From NCBI GenBank assembly GCA_015055835.1, contig SVHJ01000006.1:1-48839 (forward strand): a stretch of DNA of 48,839 bases. The letters run 5' to 3'. Positions 29,289 through 37,515 of this stretch are shown here, one piece after another. The notes under the pieces are model-generated. The model worked only from the letters and a program-made list of their open reading frames with translations, had not been told where the DNA came from and searched no databases. The position numbers and the translations under genes are program-made. This stretch comes from Clostridiales bacterium (GTDB lineage Bacteria; Bacillota; Clostridia; Christensenellales; Borkfalkiaceae). Positions within the stretch are counted from its first letter, which is position 1. Each line of letters starts with the position of its first letter.

Positions 29289-32200
29289 TTATTCCTCATC
29301 TTCGAATAAATCTTCATCATCTAGAAGATCGTCATCAAGAAGGTCGTCTTCACTTGGAATTGAAGTGTCAAGTTCGTCTTCTTCTTCAAATAAATCCTTT
29401 GAACTGAATTCAAATTCATCGCCAAGTTCAATATCTTCAGCGTCGTCGAACATTTCTTCTTCATCAAAGCGAATTTCATCAATATTTTCCTTTTCACGTA
29501 CAGGAATAATATCAAGGTCTTCACCTTCGATAAGGTCTTTGATTGCAACTTCTTCTTTATTTTCAGTAAGTGCTTTCATATCAAGCGCTAAGCTTTGAAG
29601 TTCCTTAAGTAGTACCTTGAACGCTTCAGGAATACCTGGTTCGCTTATGCTGTTACCTTTAACGATTGATTCGTAAGTCTTAACACGGCCTACAACGTCG
29701 TCTGATTTAACAGTTAGAATTTCTTGTAAAATGTGTGCTGCGCCGTATGCTTCAAGCGCCCAAACTTCCATTTCACCGAATCTTTGTCCACCGAATTGCG
29801 CCTTACCACCTAAAGGTTGTTGCGTAACTAGTGAGTATGGACCAGTTGAACGTGCGTGAATCTTATCATCTACTAAGTGGATAAGTTTAATCATGTACAT
29901 TTGACCAACAGTTACTCTGTTATCAAAAGGTTCGCCCGTTCTTCCATCGTAAAGTTGAATTTTACCGTCAACTACGCCGTCTGGATTTACGAAATTGTTA
30001 TCAGCAAGTAAATCGCTTATATCTTTTTCACTTGCACCGTCAAATACTGGCGTTGCAATTTTCCAACCTAATTGCTTACATACTAAACCTAAGTGTACTT
30101 CTAAAACCTGACCGATGTTCATACGAGATGGAACGCCTAGTGGGTTTAATACGATTTGTAGTGGAGTACCGTCTGCTAAGAAAGGCATATCACTTTCAGG
30201 AAGAATTCTTGAAATAACACCCTTGTTACCGTGACGACCTGCCATCTTATCACCGATAGAAATCTTACGTTTTTGTGCGATGTAAACTCTTACTAACTTG
30301 TTAACCCCTGGTGGAAGTTCATCTTTATTTGCTCTCGTAAAGATTTTAACGTCTACTACGATACCACCTTCACCGTGAGGTACTTTTAATGAAGAATCTC
30401 TAACTTCTCTTGCCTTTTCACCAAAGATTGCACGAAGAAGTCTTTCTTCAGGAGAAAGTTCAGTTTCACCCTTAGGTGTAACCTTACCTACTAAGATGTC
30501 ACCGCTGTTAACTTCAGCACCTACACGGATAATACCGTTTTCGTCTAAGTCTTTAAGTGCGTCTTCACCTACGTTAGGGATATCTCTTGTGATTTCTTCT
30601 TCACCAAGTTTAGTATCTCTTGCTTCAGTTTCGTGTTCTTCTATATGGATAGACGTAAATACGTCTTCTCTAACTAATTTTTCTGAAAGAAGTATAGCAT
30701 CTTCGTAGTTATAACCTTCCCAGCTCATAAAGCCGATAAGAATGTTTCTACCAAGAGCAAGTTCCCCGTTAGAAGTTGAAGGACCGTCTGCAATAACTTG
30801 TCCTTTTGCAATCTTTTCGCCTTTATCAACGATAGGTCTTTGGTTTAGACAAGTACCTTGGTTAGAACGTTCAAACTTCTTAAGGATATATTCTCTATCC
30901 GTGCCGTCTTCTTCTGTAATGATAATTTTATCACTTGCAACAATTTTTACAGTACCTGCTTCTTTAGCAATTACCATAACGCCTGAGTCGTAAGCAATTC
31001 TGCCTTCGATACCAGTTGCAACGATTGCGTTTTCAGGCTTTAATAGTGGAACAGCCTGTCTTTGCATGTTTGAACCCATTAGCGCACGGTTAGTATCGTC
31101 GTTTTCTAGGAATGGAATTAACGCTGTTGCTACTGAAACTAATTGCTTAGGAGATACGTCCATATAGTCCATAACTTCTCTAGGTTCTTCAGTAATTTCA
31201 TCTCTTCTTCTGCAAGATACACGTTCGTTAATGAAATGTCCTTCTGCGTCAAGTGGTTCGTTTGCTTGCGCTACTGTATAATTATCTTCTTCATCAGCAG
31301 TTAAGTAATCAACAATTCCTGTAACTACGCCCTTTTTCTTATCAACTCTTCTATAAGGTGATTCGATAAAACCGAATTCGTTAACCTTTGCAAAGGTTGA
31401 AAGTGATGAAATAAGACCGATATTTTGTCCTTCAGGGGTTTCAATAGGACACATTCTTCCGTAGTGAGAGTGGTGAACGTCACGCACTTCAAAGGTTGCT
31501 CTATCTCTATTTAAACCACCAGGTCCTAATGCTGATAACTTTCTCTTGTGAGTTAGTTCTGCAATAGGGTTAGTTTGATCCATAAATTGTGAAAGTTGTG
31601 ATGAACCGAAGAATTCTTTAATTGCTGAACTTACTGGTCTAACGTTCACAAGTCCTTGTGGAGAAACTTCTTTAGGGTCTTGTGTAGCCATTCTTTCTTT
31701 AATAATTCTTTCAAGTCTTGCTACACCGATTCTAAATTGATTTTGTAATAATTCGCCAACACTTCTTACACGTCTGTTACCTAAGTGGTCAATGTTGTCG
31801 ATTGTGCCGATTTCGTAATTTAAGTCAAGGTTTAATGAAACTGTTGCTACGATATCGTCAACCGTGATGTGTTTATGGTTAAGTTTGTCGATTAAAGGTC
31901 TTAAAGTTCTTCTCTTTTCAGCGTCAAGCTTAATCTTTCCACCTTCGATTAATTCGTAGTAAAGTTTACAAGCGGAAACGAACTTGTTTCTAATTTCTTT
32001 AGCCTTTTCTTCATTCTTCTTGTATTCTGGCTTATCGTCTTCAGGAGTGATTTCTCTATCTTCAATGTAGAAAATTGCGTTGATTTGCTTTTTAAAAGTT
32101 TCAGCAACTTCTTCAACAGTTGAAGTCTTTAATGCTTGGTTAATTTCCTTAGAGAAAACTAGGTTTGGATAATAAACTGTTGAAAGTAGTCCAAATGGTC

Positions 32201-33263
32201 TTGGATCTAAACCTGTAACAGCTTTATAATCAACTGTGTTGTTTGCAATAATCTTGTGCTTTTCGCCGTTAACGTCAACGTAAATTTCGTTAATACCACT
32301 GTTTTGAATGTTTTCAGCAATTTCTTTAGTGATAACTTCACCCTTTGCTACTAAAACTTCACCATCTTCGTTAATAACGTTTTCAAACGCAGTACAGCCA
32401 ACGATTCTTACTGCCATACGTAGGCGCTTATTGAACTTATATCTACCAACTCTTGCTAAATCGTATCTTCTTGGATCGAAGAATAAATTACGCAATTGTT
32501 GTTTAACTGCTTCATCAGTTGGGATTTCACCTGGTCTAAGACGTCTATATAATTCAAATAAGCCGTCGCTTTCTGACTTAGCTGAATCCTTTTCAATAGT
32601 AGCTGTTATCATAGCGTCGTTATCGAAAAGTTCATTTAATTTGTCATCTGTACCAAAACCTAACGCTCTTAAAAGTACGGTTGCAGTAAGTTTTCTAGTT
32701 CTGTCAACCTTTACCCATAAAACGCCATTTGCGTCTTGTTCAAATTCAAGCCAAGCACCACGGTTTGGAATAACCGTCGTATCAAATACGTTACGACCTG
32801 ACTTATCAACTTCTTTATTGTTGTAAACGCCTGGAGAACGTACTAATTGTGATACGATAACTCTTTCTGCACCGTTGATGATGAATGAACCGTTGTCAGT
32901 CATTAATGGGAAGTCGCCCATAAATACTTCTTGGTCCATAGCTTCGCCCGTTTCTTTGTTAACTAGTCTTACCTTTACTCTTAAAGGTAAAGAGAACGTA
33001 GCGTCTCTATCTCTACATTCTTTTTCGTTGTATTGAGGTTTACCTGCTAGAGTGTAGTCTAGAAAGTAAAGTTCAAAACGGTCAGAATAGTCTGTGATTG
33101 GCGAAAAGTCTTCTAATACTTCCCCTATGCCTTCTTTAATGAAGTTTTCATAAGAGTCTTTTTGGATTTCCACCAAATAAGGAATTTCAATTGCTTCCTT
33201 AATCTTAGAAAAAGTTTTTCTTCTAACCTTTCCACATTGAATTTCAGGTAGATTACGTGTCAT
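29289..33263 (-). CDS. rpoB: DNA-directed RNA polymerase subunit beta with long acidic C-terminal tail
   Basis: A 1324-residue subunit, longer than the ~1190-1240 usual in Firmicutes. The rifampicin region near residues 550-580 reads [13 protein letters not shown], then [13 protein letters not shown]. The key Asp, His and Ser (E. coli 516, 526, 531) are wild type, but the E. coli Arg529 position is Lys. [10 protein letters not shown] and the C-terminal clamp [20 protein letters not shown] are canonical. The last ~70 residues are extremely acidic ([20 protein letters not shown] and further Asp/Glu/Leu runs). AAGGAG precedes the ATG. rplKAJL do not lie upstream; the gene has its own promoter and long leader. 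Confidence 0.99.
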   Translation of the reverse strand: MTRNLPEIQCGKVRRKTFSKIKEAIEIPYLVEIQKDSYENFIKEGIGEVLEDFSPITDYSDRFELYFLDYTLAGKPQYNEKECRDRDATFSLPLRVKVRLVNKETGEAMDQEVFMGDFPLMTDNGSFIINGAERVIVSQLVRSPGVYNNKEVDKSGRNVFDTTVIPNRGAWLEFEQDANGVLWVKVDRTRKLTATVLLRALGFGTDDKLNELFDNDAMITATIEKDSAKSESDGLFELYRRLRPGEIPTDEAVKQQLRNLFFDPRRYDLARVGRYKFNKRLRMAVRIVGCTAFENVINEDGEVLVAKGEVITKEIAENIQNSGINEIYVDVNGEKHKIIANNTVDYKAVTGLDPRPFGLLSTVYYPNLVFSKEINQALKTSTVEEVAETFKKQINAIFYIEDREITPEDDKPEYKKNEEKAKEIRNKFVSACKLYYELIEGGKIKLDAEKRRTLRPLIDKLNHKHITVDDIVATVSLNLDLNYEIGTIDNIDHLGNRRVRSVGELLQNQFRIGVARLERIIKERMATQDPKEVSPQGLVNVRPVSSAIKEFFGSSQLSQFMDQTNPIAELTHKRKLSALGPGGLNRDRATFEVRDVHHSHYGRMCPIETPEGQNIGLISSLSTFAKVNEFGFIESPYRRVDKKKGVVTGIVDYLTADEEDNYTVAQANEPLDAEGHFINERVSCRRRDEITEEPREVMDYMDVSPKQLVSVATALIPFLENDDTNRALMGSNMQRQAVPLLKPENAIVATGIEGRIAYDSGVMVIAKEAGTVKIVASDKIIITEEDGTDREYILKKFERSNQGTCLNQRPIVDKGEKIAKGQVIADGPSTSNGELALGRNILIGFMSWEGYNYEDAILLSEKLVREDVFTSIHIEEHETEARDTKLGEEEITRDIPNVGEDALKDLDENGIIRVGAEVNSGDILVGKVTPKGETELSPEERLLRAIFGEKAREVRDSSLKVPHGEGGIVVDVKIFTRANKDELPPGVNKLVRVYIAQKRKISIGDKMAGRHGNKGVISRILPESDMPFLADGTPLQIVLNPLGVPSRMNIGQVLEVHLGLVCKQLGWKIATPVFDGASEKDISDLLADNNFVNPDGVVDGKIQLYDGRTGEPFDNRVTVGQMYMIKLIHLVDDKIHARSTGPYSLVTQQPLGGKAQFGGQRFGEMEVWALEAYGAAHILQEILTVKSDDVVGRVKTYESIVKGNSISEPGIPEAFKVLLKELQSLALDMKALTENKEEVAIKDLIEGEDLDIIPVREKENIDEIRFDEEEMFDDAEDIELGDEFEFSSKDLFEEEDELDTSIPSEDDLLDDDLLDDEDLFEDEE

Positions 33264-33460
33264 TAAAAAACACTCCTTAAAAAATTTTTTAAATTTTGCT
33301 TGACATAAGTTGTAAAACTAACCGTTTTGTAGTATAATCAACTTAAGACCAAGCGATTTGCCGTTATTACCTTATATATACTGCACTTTTTTGGTCTAAA
33401 ATTTTTTTATTTTTTCTTAAAAAAGGCGATATGATACGACAATAACCTATTATAATACAT
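33264..33460 (-). promoter_or_regulatory. Long structured 5' leader of rpoB
   Basis: About 197 bases separate the predicted start site from the rpoB ATG. On the minus strand AGACCAA (33397-33391) pairs with TTGGTCT (33352-33346), closing a 38-base internal region. TAAGTTG (33345-33339) pairs with CAACTTA (33312-33306), enclosing AAAAC-GGTTA-GTTTT. No U-run terminator is present. The position recalls the Lacto-rpoB leader motif of lactobacilli, but I cannot claim homology. Confidence 0.45.
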
Positions 33461-33466
33461 TATATT

Positions 33467-33495
33467 ATGATAGAACACCTTGCCAACTATGTCAA
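33467..33495 (-). promoter_or_regulatory. Promoter of the rpoB operon
   Basis: A perfect TTGACA (33495-33490), a 17-base spacer and TATCAT (33472-33467) on the minus strand. It is the best candidate in the 313-base gene-free stretch 33264-33576. That stretch otherwise holds the rpoB leader and, at its right end, the upstream region of rqcP. Confidence 0.75.
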
Positions 33496-33576
33496 GCGTT
33501 TTTTTGAAAGTTTTTGAAAAAAAATTTTTTTGCGACAAGTTTTGACTTTTTTCGGCTTTTTTATAAGGATTTTTTT

Positions 33577-33822
33577 ATGAGAATTGATAAATTTTTAAAG
33601 GTTGCTAGAATACTTAAAAGAAGAACGGTTGCTAACGACGCTTGTTCTGGTGGAAGAGTTAGCGTTAACGGTAAAGACGTTAAGCCTTCTTACAAATTAA
33701 AGATAGGCGATATTGTTGAACTTAGGTTTAGTTCTACCGTTATTAAGTTTAAAGTAAAAGAATTAAGAGAATTTGCTAAAAAAGAAGAAGTGGAAAGCAT
33801 GTACGAATTTATAGGAGAGTAA
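33577..33822 (+). CDS. rqcP: RqcP, S4-domain ribosome quality control factor
   Basis: An 81-residue S4 RNA-binding protein beginning MRIDKFLKVARILKRRT, with GGRVSVNGKDVKPSYKLK and a basic C-terminus ending KKEEVESMYEFIGE. It matches Bacillus RqcP (YabO, Hsp15-like) over its whole length. RqcP binds the obstructed 50S-peptidyl-tRNA complex and helps RqcH add C-terminal alanine tails. The start is the ATG after AAGGA; the 21-codon upstream extension (poly-Phe/Lys) is non-coding. ispDF starts one base after its stop, so the two are co-transcribed. Confidence 0.93.
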   Translation: MRIDKFLKVARILKRRTVANDACSGGRVSVNGKDVKPSYKLKIGDIVELRFSSTVIKFKVKELREFAKKEEVESMYEFIGE

Positions 33823-33823
33823 A

Positions 33824-34921
33824 ATGGTTAGTCTTATTTTAACCTGTGCAGGGCAAGGTAAAAGAACTGGATTTGATGAAAACAAACTATTAAAGTTAAT
33901 AAATGGCAAAAGCGTAATTGATACTGCTTTTGACGCATTTACAAATAGTGGTTTAATTGATGAGTTTATTATAACTGCTAATAAATATGATTACGACTTT
34001 TTAACGAAAAAGTTTAAAGGAAGAGCTAACGTTGTTTTAGGTGGCGAAACTAGAACCCTTTCTATTAAAAGCGCTTTAGCCTTAGTAAAAGGCGATATCG
34101 TTTTAATTCACGACGGTGCAAGACCTTTCGTTAGTAAGGAAGTTATTTTAGATTGTATTCAAACGGTTAAAAAGTTTGGTAGTGGTATCGCCTCTATCCC
34201 TACCCCTGAAACTATTGCAACGGCAATTAACGGGGAAATTCTTTCAGCAACTAAAGAAAACCTTTATACTGTTCAAACTCCTCAAGGATTTTTTACTAAA
34301 GATATTAAAAAGGCTTACGATAAATTAGTAACTTTTGATTACCCAGACGATAGCAGTATTTATAAAGAATTTATAGGTATTCCTCATCTATCAAAAGGGG
34401 ACCCTAAAAACAAAAAGTTAACTTTTAAAGAAGATTTTAAGTTAGAAACTAGGGTAGGTACTGGTTTTGACTGCCATAAATTAGTTGAAAATAGACGTCT
34501 TGTTTTAGGTGGCGTGGTTATCCCCCACGATAAAGGGCTTTTAGGTCATAGCGACGCTGACGTACTTATCCACGCTATTATGGACGCGCTACTTTCTTCA
34601 GTAGGGCTAAAAGATATCGGGTATTATTTTAGCGATAAAGACCCTAAATTTAAGGATATTGATAGCACTATTTTACTTAAAGAAGTTTTGAAAATGGTTG
34701 ATGAAAAGGGTTATAAGGTAGATAACCTTTCAGCCGTTATTATGGCTGAAAAGCCTAAACTACTTAAGCATATTGATAGCATAAAAGAAAATTTAGCAAA
34801 ACTACTTAATATTGAGGTAGACAAAATAGGTTTAACGGCAACCACATTAGAAGGTTTAGGGTTTGTCGGCAGAGAAGAAGGAATTTGCGTTAAAGCCGAC
34901 CTTTTAGTTACAAGTAAATAA
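33824..34921 (+). CDS. ispDF: Bifunctional IspD-IspF enzyme of the MEP isoprenoid pathway
   Basis: A 365-residue fusion. Residues 1-205 are IspD (CDP-ME synthase), with the nucleotide loop GQGKRTGFDENK (Arg14, Lys21), IHDGARPF and TVQTPQGF. Residues 206-365 are IspF (MEcPP synthase), with the metal site DCH near residue 215, GGVVIPHDKGLLGHSDADVL and the C-terminal EGLGFVGREEGI. IspE, the intervening step, is not in this window. The fused form is best known from alpha- and epsilon-proteobacteria and is less usual in this type of organism. AGGAG lies at the end of rqcP. A strong terminator follows. Confidence 0.95.
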   Translation: MVSLILTCAGQGKRTGFDENKLLKLINGKSVIDTAFDAFTNSGLIDEFIITANKYDYDFLTKKFKGRANVVLGGETRTLSIKSALALVKGDIVLIHDGARPFVSKEVILDCIQTVKKFGSGIASIPTPETIATAINGEILSATKENLYTVQTPQGFFTKDIKKAYDKLVTFDYPDDSSIYKEFIGIPHLSKGDPKNKKLTFKEDFKLETRVGTGFDCHKLVENRRLVLGGVVIPHDKGLLGHSDADVLIHAIMDALLSSVGLKDIGYYFSDKDPKFKDIDSTILLKEVLKMVDEKGYKVDNLSAVIMAEKPKLLKHIDSIKENLAKLLNIEVDKIGLTATTLEGLGFVGREEGICVKADLLVTSK

Positions 34922-34935
34922 AACAGAATAAAAAC

Positions 34936-34965
34936 AAAAAGCGAAGATAAAATCTTCGCTTTTTT
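34936..34965 (+). terminator. Terminator of rqcP-ispDF
   Basis: A 13-base-pair stem AAAAAGCGAAGAT / ATCTTCGCTTTTT with an AAA loop. It is nearly identical to the terminator at 36081-36110. It is symmetric, so it also ends the converging lipoprotein gene at 34981. Confidence 0.92.
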
Positions 34966-34980
34966 GGTTGAGTTTTTATA

Positions 34981-35796
34981 TTATTTACCATCAACTGAAA
35001 CTTCTATACGGCAAGGAGCCCTATGATTGCTACTAGATTTATAATATACATGTATTTCATTTCCATTTGCATCTTCCGCTTTAAAAGATTTATAATCAAA
35101 ATAATTTGAATTATCTATATTTTTAATAAATCCAGCTTCTTTACATTGATTTATATAATCTTCAAAATCTTTTTCTGATGCATCATAAATTGTAAAACTA
35201 AATGTTTTCCCATAATCAAAGCCTTTTTTTACGACTTGTTTGTTTGGCTTTGGAGCTAGTTTTGCTATATTGCTTTCCGACCATTCAAATATTTCCACAC
35301 CATCTTTAGATAAATCTTTTGTAGTATTTTCAACATAATCATGCTCAATACCAAACATTTTATTGTCTTTTATATATTCTATAGTGATTTTTGAAATTTC
35401 CATAAGATTATATTCTTTAATATCATGGCAAAAATTCCAACTTCCTTCTAAATTACAAGGAACAATCTTTGAACTTTCCCCTTTATCTGTAAAATAATAA
35501 TTATTTGCCGTAATATAAAAAACAGAGATATCGTCTTGCGCATATTTTTCAAAAACAGCAAGGTCATCTTCTGTTAAATTTTTCTTTTGTTTGAATTCTA
35601 CTTCCACTCCCGTTATTGTAAATCTAGAGTTGTTTTTGTAAGAAAAAACAACAGTATTTTTACCTTCAAAAGTTGTTTCTTCAACTTTCCACACGATATC
35701 ACTTAAGGAAAACTTTTCACTTTTCCCATTTCCCCCACAAGCAGATAATGTAAAAATTGTCAAAAGACTTAAAATCAACGCTACTATTCTTTTCAT
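34981..35796 (-). CDS. Lipoprotein of unknown function downstream of a 6S-like RNA
   Basis: A 271-residue secreted protein I do not recognise. The signal peptide MKRIVALILSLLTIFTLSAC has an excellent lipobox (LSAC, Cys20), followed by GGNGKS. The mature chain has an immunoglobulin-like beta stretch (WKVEETTFEGKNTVVFSYKN, ITGVEVEFKQ) of the kind seen in FxLYD/DUF5067-type extracellular proteins, then an alpha/beta domain with FEDYINQCKEAGF. Its codon use is more A/T-extreme than its neighbours. AGGAGG precedes the ATG. There is almost no room for a promoter between it and the 6S terminator 27 bases upstream. Confidence 0.78.
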   Translation of the reverse strand: MKRIVALILSLLTIFTLSACGGNGKSEKFSLSDIVWKVEETTFEGKNTVVFSYKNNSRFTITGVEVEFKQKKNLTEDDLAVFEKYAQDDISVFYITANNYYFTDKGESSKIVPCNLEGSWNFCHDIKEYNLMEISKITIEYIKDNKMFGIEHDYVENTTKDLSKDGVEIFEWSESNIAKLAPKPNKQVVKKGFDYGKTFSFTIYDASEKDFEDYINQCKEAGFIKNIDNSNYFDYKSFKAEDANGNEIHVYYKSSSNHRAPCRIEVSVDGK

Positions 35797-35822
35797 ACTA
35801 TACCTCCTAAAAATTTTAAAAT

Positions 35823-35853
35823 AAAAAAGTGCGCCGACCGAAGTCAACGCACT
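35823..35853 (-). terminator. Intrinsic terminator of the 6S-like RNA gene
   Basis: On the minus strand AGUGCGUUGAC and GUCGGCGCACU pair over 11 positions (two U-G wobbles) around a cUUCGg tetraloop, followed by six U. It is a textbook terminator standing upstream of the lipoprotein start, not downstream of any protein gene. Confidence 0.9.
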
Positions 35854-36032
35854 AAAACGCAAACTCCGGTTGTCGCCAAACAAACTTACGCATAGTATGG
35901 ATATTGCACATACTCACATAATGGAATTTGCAGTTTTTTCAAATTCTAATAATGAATATGTACAACAAAATAAAATATTATCCTTATAAAAAGAAAAATA
36001 CCCACTTTATGCGTTTATTAAGTTTGTTTGGC
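35823..36032 (-). ncRNA. ssrS: Probable 6S RNA
   Basis: An approximately 210-base non-coding gene with its own promoter and terminator. The 5' end (GCCAAACAAACUUA, 36032-36019) pairs perfectly over 14 bases with 35888-35875. After an AUAAA bulge, CGCAUA (36013-36008) pairs with 35894-35889. GUGGGUAU (36005-35998) then pairs with 35904-35895. A large bubble of about 32 bases follows on the 5' strand, then UUGUACAUAUUC (35965-35954) with 35915-35904, and an apical GAAUUUG/CAAAUUC hairpin (35946-35924). A long rod with a central asymmetric bubble, paired ends and a terminator is the 6S RNA plan; 6S RNA binds and holds sigma-A RNA polymerase in stationary phase. I cannot check covariation here. 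Confidence 0.68.
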
Positions 36033-36038
36033 AATATC

Positions 36039-36067
36039 AGTATAACACACTAAACTTTGTTTTGCAA
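36039..36067 (-). promoter_or_regulatory. Promoter of the 6S-like RNA gene
   Basis: TTGCAA (36067-36062), a 17-base spacer and TATACT (36044-36039) preceded by TGT (extended -10) on the minus strand. The predicted start coincides with the first base of the closing stem. Confidence 0.72.
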
Positions 36068-36080
36068 GATTTAAAAAAAG

Positions 36081-36110
36081 AAAAAGCGAAGATAAATTCT
36101 TCGCTTTTTT
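36081..36110 (-). terminator. Terminator of the metK-to-zinc-ribbon operon
   Basis: A 12-base-pair stem AAAAAGCGAAGA / TCTTCGCTTTTT with a five-base loop and T runs. It lies 25 bases past the stop of the zinc-ribbon gene and differs from the terminator at 34936-34965 at only a couple of positions. Confidence 0.9.
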
Positions 36111-36134
36111 AGTTTGTTATCATTGTTTTTTAGT

Positions 36135-36461
36135 TTATTGTTCTTTCTCATATCCTATGTTTGATGGTTTATTTTCATCAAAACTAAAGTTACAAATAGA
36201 TGCAACTAGTGGATAAATTTCAAAAGTTATTATACCTAAAAAGAAATAAGCTAACGTTCTACTTTTCCAACCGTTAGGTTTTAATGAAGTATGGTTTATA
36301 ATAATACTACCGATAAAACCTAAAAAGAAGGTTAATAAAAATCTTGCAAGTTTAGTTTCATCTGCTGAAGATATAAATGGAGCAGGTTTAACCCTACAGC
36401 CACAGTGTACGCAAATTTCTGCGTCGTCGTGAATTTCTTTACCACATTTTGAACAGTACAT
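36135..36461 (-). CDS. Zinc-ribbon membrane protein with TM2-like domain
   Basis: A 108-residue protein. An N-terminal zinc ribbon (MYCSKCGKEIHDDAEICVHCG: CxxC...CxxC) is joined to two hydrophobic helices (LARFLLTFFLGFIGSIIIN and LAYFFLGIITFEIYPLVAS) of the TM2/small-membrane type. Such proteins are common in Firmicutes and have no established function. AAGGAG precedes the ATG. It is the last gene of the operon, 19 bases after tsaD. Confidence 0.82.
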   Translation of the reverse strand: MYCSKCGKEIHDDAEICVHCGCRVKPAPFISSADETKLARFLLTFFLGFIGSIIINHTSLKPNGWKSRTLAYFFLGIITFEIYPLVASICNFSFDENKPSNIGYEKEQ

Positions 36462-36480
36462 AATTTTTTCTCCTTTAGTT

Positions 36481-37515
36481 TTATTTTAACGTTTCACGGA
36501 GCGGAATTGATGCAACTGCGTTTAAAGTTATGTCGGCAAAATTCTTTTTTCTAAATTGAATTGAGCCTTCTGCAGCAATCATTGCGCCGTTATCCGTACA
36601 ATATCTTTTTTCTGGTAAAACAAGTTTTATTTTTTCTTTTTCACAGGCTTTTGTCAAACTTTCCCTTAAATAACCGTTTGCCGCTACGCCACCACCTATC
36701 GTTAAAGTATTATACTTTTTTTCCTTTACTGCTTTAACTGCCTTTAGGGCCAAAACGTCTATTGCAGAACATTGAAAAGAACAAGCAACGTCAGCAATAT
36801 TAACCTCTTCTCCCTTTTGTTTTAGTTTATGTACGTGGTTTATAACAGCAGTTTTTAACCCACTATAAGAAAAGTTATATCCACCCTTTCCTTTAAGCAT
36901 TTTTGGTAGTTTAACGCTATTTTTGCCTGTTTTTGCTTCCCTTTCAATATTAGGGCCACCCGGATATGAAAGTCCTAAAACCCTTGCAACCTTGTCAAAG
37001 GCTTCGCCAACAGCGTCGTCTAACGTGCCACCTAAAACTTCAAACTCGTCGTAACTTTTAACGTCTATTATAGCAGTATGCCCACCACTAACTAATAACG
37101 TTATAAAAGGTGGCTGTAAATTTTTATCTTGCAAATACGCCGCCGATATATGCCCTCTTATATGATTTACTGGGATAAGTGGTTTATTAGTAGCGTAACT
37201 AAGCCCTTTAGCAAAAGATACGCCAACTAATAACGCGCCTAAAAGCCCTGCTCCGTAAGTTACGGCAAAACCATCAATATCGTTAAAGGTTAAATTACTT
37301 TCCTTTAACGCTTGTTTCGTTGCGTCAAGTATGGCTTCAGTATGCGCTCTTGATGCTATTTCGGGAACTACACCACCAAACTTCGCTTGTTCTGTCGCTG
37401 AACTTATTATCTTGTCAGCCAAAATTTCCCTACCGTTTTTTACTATTGCTACGGCAGTATCATCACAGGAAGTTTCTATCCCCATTATTATAAAATCTTT
37501 CTTTTCTTTTATCAT
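36481..37515 (-). CDS. tsaD: tRNA N6-threonylcarbamoyladenosine transferase
   Basis: A 344-residue ASKHA-fold enzyme that transfers threonylcarbamoyl to A37 of ANN-decoding tRNAs, together with TsaB and TsaE, which are not in this window. GIETSCDDTAVA, the metal pair in NHIRGHISAA (HxxxH), LVSGGHTAI, DDAVGEAFDKVAR and CTDNGAMIA are canonical. Its ATG overlaps the prfB stop (ATGA) and lacks an upstream ribosome binding site. Translation is therefore probably coupled to prfB, and through the frameshift to RF2 level. An internal ATG at codon 11 is a less likely start. Confidence 0.97.
   Translation of the reverse strand: MIKEKKDFIIMGIETSCDDTAVAIVKNGREILADKIISSATEQAKFGGVVPEIASRAHTEAILDATKQALKESNLTFNDIDGFAVTYGAGLLGALLVGVSFAKGLSYATNKPLIPVNHIRGHISAAYLQDKNLQPPFITLLVSGGHTAIIDVKSYDEFEVLGGTLDDAVGEAFDKVARVLGLSYPGGPNIEREAKTGKNSVKLPKMLKGKGGYNFSYSGLKTAVINHVHKLKQKGEEVNIADVACSFQCSAIDVLALKAVKAVKEKKYNTLTIGGGVAANGYLRESLTKACEKEKIKLVLPEKRYCTDNGAMIAAEGSIQFRKKNFADITLNAVASIPLRETLK

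Noticed and set aside
29254-29598. Plus-strand Ser-rich reading frame
   Set aside because: It is the antisense of the Asp/Glu-rich RpoB tail and has no independent support.
33310-33415. Plus-strand promoter (TTGTAA-17-TATAAT) and short RNA ending in a T run
   Set aside because: The -10 lies in a loop of the rpoB leader. The supposed terminator has a seven-base-pair stem around a 38-base loop. Chance matches are expected in such AT-rich DNA.
35797-35883. 29-codon N-terminal extension of the lipoprotein
   Set aside because: It reads through the UUCG terminator and the closing stem of the 6S-like RNA. The ATG at 35796 has AGGAGG and begins a clear lipoprotein signal.
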